Origin: Chitinophagaceae bacterium
GTDB lineage: Bacteria > Bacteroidota > Bacteroidia > Chitinophagales > Chitinophagaceae
Length of the DNA stretch: 7,333 nucleotides
Direction of reading: 5' to 3'
Assembly: GCA_016786965.1 (NCBI GenBank)
Contig: JAEUVL010000080.1
Span: forward strand, 1 to 7,333
Of the stretch, positions 5,151 to 7,333 are shown in pieces. Made by a program: the position numbers and the translations under genes. Each line of letters begins with the position of its first letter. Within the stretch, counting starts at the first letter, position 1. The notes beneath the pieces are model-generated. The model was not told the DNA's origin. It did not search any database and saw only the letters and a program-made list of their open reading frames with translations.

Positions 5151-6512
5151 ATGCTGTACAAAAAAATACTAACTGCCTCTTTCCTGCTTCTTACACTCGC
5201 AGCAGGAGCCCAGACGCAGTCGGCCAAAGTAGTGGCGGACAAAATAAACGCCATAGTTGGAGATCGCATCATCCTCCAGTCTGAAATAGTAAACTCGTTA
5301 GCAGACATTGCCCGCCAGGGTGGTGAAATTCCTCCAAACGGGGAATGCGTACTGATGGAACAGGCAATCATTTCCAAAGTGCTGATGCTCCAGGCAGAAA
5401 AGGATTCGCTGCCCGTAACAGATGAGGAAGTCGAAGCTGATCTCGATAACAGGATCCGTGACTATATTCAAAGACTAGGTAGCCAGGAAGCCCTAGAAGA
5501 AATTGCCGGAAAATCTATTTACCAGATAAAAGACGATGCAAGAGAATCTGTAAAAGAACAAAAGCTTGCTGCAGCCATGCAGCGCAAGATCGTTGATAAT
5601 GTACGTATCACTCCGGTAGAAGTGAAAGCATTTTTCGATAAGATACCAAAGGACAGTCTCCCCTTTTATGAATCAGAACTGGAAGTTTGCCAGATAGTAC
5701 TCTACCCCAAAGCCTCCCGGGATATAGAACAGTACATTGTAGGGGAAATGAATAACTACAAAAAACAAATTGAAACCAAACTCACCACCTTTGACCAATT
5801 GGCAAAAGCAGTGTCGGAAGATCCCGGAAGCAGGGACAGAGGTGGCCAATACCAGATCAACAGGAACGAAAAATCCTGGGACCCTGTATTCTTATCAACT
5901 GCCTTTCGGTTAAAAGAAGGAGAGATATCCGCTCCGGTAAAAGGGAAATTCGGCTATCACCTTATACAAATGGTGCAGCGTAACGGCGATGATGCCATTG
6001 TTCGTCATATCCTGCGTATCCCCCCTGTAACAGAGAATGAACTAAGCATGGGCAGGGCAAAGCTTGACACTATCCGCTCCAAGATCATCGCCGGTACATT
6101 GGGCTTTAATGAGGCCGCTTCCAAATACAGCGATGATGAAACTTCTAAATTTACCGGTCCTTGTATTACCAACAGGGATGGCTCCACCTATATCACTATC
6201 GACCTTTTGGATAAAGACATGGTGGTAATGCTAAGTAAAATGAAAGTAGGAGAGTTTTCTCAGCCGGTATCATTTACCGATGAGCAGGGCAAAAAAGGTG
6301 TACGGATTGTACAATTAAAATCCCGCTCCGAACCACACCGTATGAATCTGAAAGATGATTACAGTAAGATATCTAACTATGCATTGGAAGAAAAGAAAGG
6401 TAAAACACTGGAAAAGTGGATCAAAGACAAACTGCCCACCTATTACATTATGGTAGATCCGGAAACGGGTAAAGAATGCCCCCAGGTCCAAAAATTTTCT
6501 ACCGCAAAATAA
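5151..6512 (+). CDS. surA: SurA-like periplasmic peptidyl-prolyl isomerase
   Basis: SurA-type proteins are periplasmic chaperones with parvulin prolyl-isomerase domains that escort outer-membrane proteins. The 453-residue product opens with a Sec signal peptide: Lys4-Lys5, a hydrophobic core (about 6-18) and an AGA-Q cleavage site near residue 20. A SurA-like N-terminal helical domain (about 25-160, beginning with KINAIVGDRIILQSEI) precedes parvulin domain 1 (about 174-276, with DPGS, GG and FGYHLIQM) and parvulin domain 2 (about 281-391, with VRHILRI). A basic, partly helical tail ends the protein. Each parvulin keeps only one of the two histidines typical of active parvulins: His270 in domain 1 and His286 in domain 2. 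There are Cys at 66, 180, 338 and 443. The ATG at 5151 is chosen because it places the signal peptide directly at the N-terminus. It may be cotranscribed with infB or use its own promoter. Fold and location are firm; orthology to E. coli surA is less so. Confidence 0.88.
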   Translation: MLYKKILTASFLLLTLAAGAQTQSAKVVADKINAIVGDRIILQSEIVNSLADIARQGGEIPPNGECVLMEQAIISKVLMLQAEKDSLPVTDEEVEADLDNRIRDYIQRLGSQEALEEIAGKSIYQIKDDARESVKEQKLAAAMQRKIVDNVRITPVEVKAFFDKIPKDSLPFYESELEVCQIVLYPKASRDIEQYIVGEMNNYKKQIETKLTTFDQLAKAVSEDPGSRDRGGQYQINRNEKSWDPVFLSTAFRLKEGEISAPVKGKFGYHLIQMVQRNGDDAIVRHILRIPPVTENELSMGRAKLDTIRSKIIAGTLGFNEAASKYSDDETSKFTGPCITNRDGSTYITIDLLDKDMVVMLSKMKVGEFSQPVSFTDEQGKKGVRIVQLKSRSEPHRMNLKDDYSKISNYALEEKKGKTLEKWIKDKLPTYYIMVDPETGKECPQVQKFSTAK

Positions 6513-6528
6513 AATCACATCTTTTATC

Positions 6529-6571
6529 AATAAGTATAAGCCGTTGCCAAAAGTAACGGCTTATACTTATT
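6529..6571 (+). terminator. 17-bp perfect hairpin, probable surA terminator
   Basis: AATAAGTATAAGCCGTT (6529-6545) and AACGGCTTATACTTATT (6555-6571) are perfect reverse complements, and a G-U and a C-G pair can extend the stem inward to leave a 5-nt loop. It lies 16 nt after the surA stop and about 100 nt before the next start codon. The U-rich part is inside the stem's 3' side (CTTATTT) and is followed by GGGGG, so it lacks a classical U-tract. It is likely the end of the cluster transcript, by termination or by protecting the 3' end. Confidence 0.7.
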
Positions 6572-6670
6572 TGGGGGTTATTGCAGGCGTTAATAGGAAA
6601 AATCACACACTTTAATGTCTTAAACTATTTACTTTTACAGATAGTTAATTACGCTGATTTCATAGTAGCA

Positions 6671-7333
6671 ATGCAATCATTACCCAATAAACAAATGCCC
6701 TTCATGTACCTGCACAATTCCGGCCAGGTATGTTGCATTCTTACCGACATCTCCGGGAATTATATCTATATAAATAATCTCTTTCACCTCCTGTTTTGTT
6801 CCTCGCCGGAAATGAGCGGGGAGGAAAATATTGAAAACAGGTTGGCCGCAAAAAGTATAATTGCATTCCGTCAGGCAATAAAAGATTGTACCATCAATAA
6901 CAATATGCCCGTACAGACCGCTTTGTATATGAAGGATACAGACGGAAATGAGCGATTGGTGAACTGGGAATTTTCTGTTTCCGCTGATGAAGACCATGCT
7001 GTATGTATTGCTGGTATCGGGGTCATCAGCCAGGTTGATACCATCAGTAATTCAGGAAATATAATGACTGATAGTGATGACAGTATCTATGAGCTGGCAA
7101 TTCAAAAGCAAAAACAGATCACACAGGCCACTATTGATGCACAGGAAAAAGAAAGAATGCTGATAGGAAAAGAACTCCATGATAATATCAGCCAGCACCT
7201 TACTACTTCCCGGCTTTACCTCGAAGTGGCCAAGGAAAAAGCTACCGGGGAAATGAAAGACATGATCAGTTTCTCACATAAAAACCTGGTGACCATCATT
7301 CATGAGATCCGCAGCCTTTCCCAATCACTGGTA
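6671..7333 (+). CDS. PAS-type sensor histidine kinase, 3' end cut off
   Basis: The frame is open from the ATG at 6671 to the window edge (221 codons), so the C-terminus is missing. Residues about 14-120 look like a diverged PAS domain: the start VCCILTDISGNYIYINNLF has the usual D-x-x-G-x-x-x-Y-x-N pattern, and the last strand is VCIAGIGVIS. A probable coiled-coil linker (about 138-165) leads into a HisKA_3-type dimerisation and phosphoacceptor box, ERMLIGKELHDNISQHL, with His170 the likely phosphorylated residue. A HATPase domain would be expected beyond the edge. No signal peptide or membrane segment is seen, so it is probably cytosolic. HisKA_3 kinases usually signal to NarL/FixJ-type regulators. 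No in-frame ATG lies upstream before the stop at 6554; Met9 and Met12 are alternative starts. It follows the surA hairpin and is likely a separate transcription unit. Confidence 0.85.
   Translation, partial: MQSLPNKQMPFMYLHNSGQVCCILTDISGNYIYINNLFHLLFCSSPEMSGEENIENRLAAKSIIAFRQAIKDCTINNNMPVQTALYMKDTDGNERLVNWEFSVSADEDHAVCIAGIGVISQVDTISNSGNIMTDSDDSIYELAIQKQKQITQATIDAQEKERMLIGKELHDNISQHLTTSRLYLEVAKEKATGEMKDMISFSHKNLVTIIHEIRSLSQSLV

Noticed and set aside
6630..6637. TACTTTTA before the histidine kinase as a promoter
   Set aside because: One mismatch to TAnnTTTG and no -33 element at a suitable spacing in A/T-rich sequence. It is plausible by position but not supported enough to list.
6680..6997. 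Minus-strand open frame of 105 codons over the start of the histidine kinase
   Set aside because: The plus-strand frame encodes recognisable PAS and HisKA_3 motifs, and the antisense frame shows none.

Overview
The window looks like the chromosome of a Bacteroidota bacterium, probably of the Chitinophagaceae or a close relative. This is inferred from three things: a textbook Bacteroidota-type promoter (TTTG, 21 bp, TAnnTTTG) ahead of the first gene; start codons preceded by A/T-rich sequence without a recognisable Shine-Dalgarno; and proteins that resemble Bacteroidota family members, such as an IF-2 with a long Lys/Glu-rich and Gly-rich linker and a double-parvulin SurA-like protein. No species can be named from the sequence alone.

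Layout. A promoter at about 44-76 and a perfect 12-bp hairpin lead into rimP (133-603), nusA (708-1958) and infB (2063-4939), the conserved translation/transcription-factor cluster. A secreted SurA-like peptidyl-prolyl isomerase follows on the same strand (5151-6512) and is closed by a perfect 17-bp hairpin (6529-6571). A new gene then starts at 6671 and runs off the right edge: a PAS-type sensor histidine kinase with a HisKA_3-like H-box. All genes are on the + strand. With one strong promoter at the left and one strong hairpin after surA, rimP-nusA-infB-surA may be one transcription unit, possibly with an extra promoter just before surA.

How the genes work together. RimP matures the 30S subunit, NusA controls RNA polymerase pausing, termination and antitermination, and IF-2 places initiator tRNA on the 30S subunit. 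The SurA-like protein would act in the periplasm on outer-membrane proteins. It is not obviously part of the translation machinery, so its link to the cluster may only be positional.

The most unusual content is between the genes. Each of the three spacers inside the cluster (604-707, 1959-2062, 4940-5150) carries an imperfect inverted repeat whose two arms are built from short reiterated words. Around rimP-nusA and infB-surA the word is GAG plus four variable bases, in strict 7-nt phase. In nusA-infB it is an ATGTG-type word in 8-9-nt phase. The conserved cores of opposite arms pair in register, while mismatches gather in the variable bases. I know of no named element that matches this; it could be a family of intergenic palindromic repeats, intercistronic RNA structures, or both. 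The coding genes themselves are ordinary, and no CRISPR, tRNA, rRNA, insertion sequence or defence system is visible.
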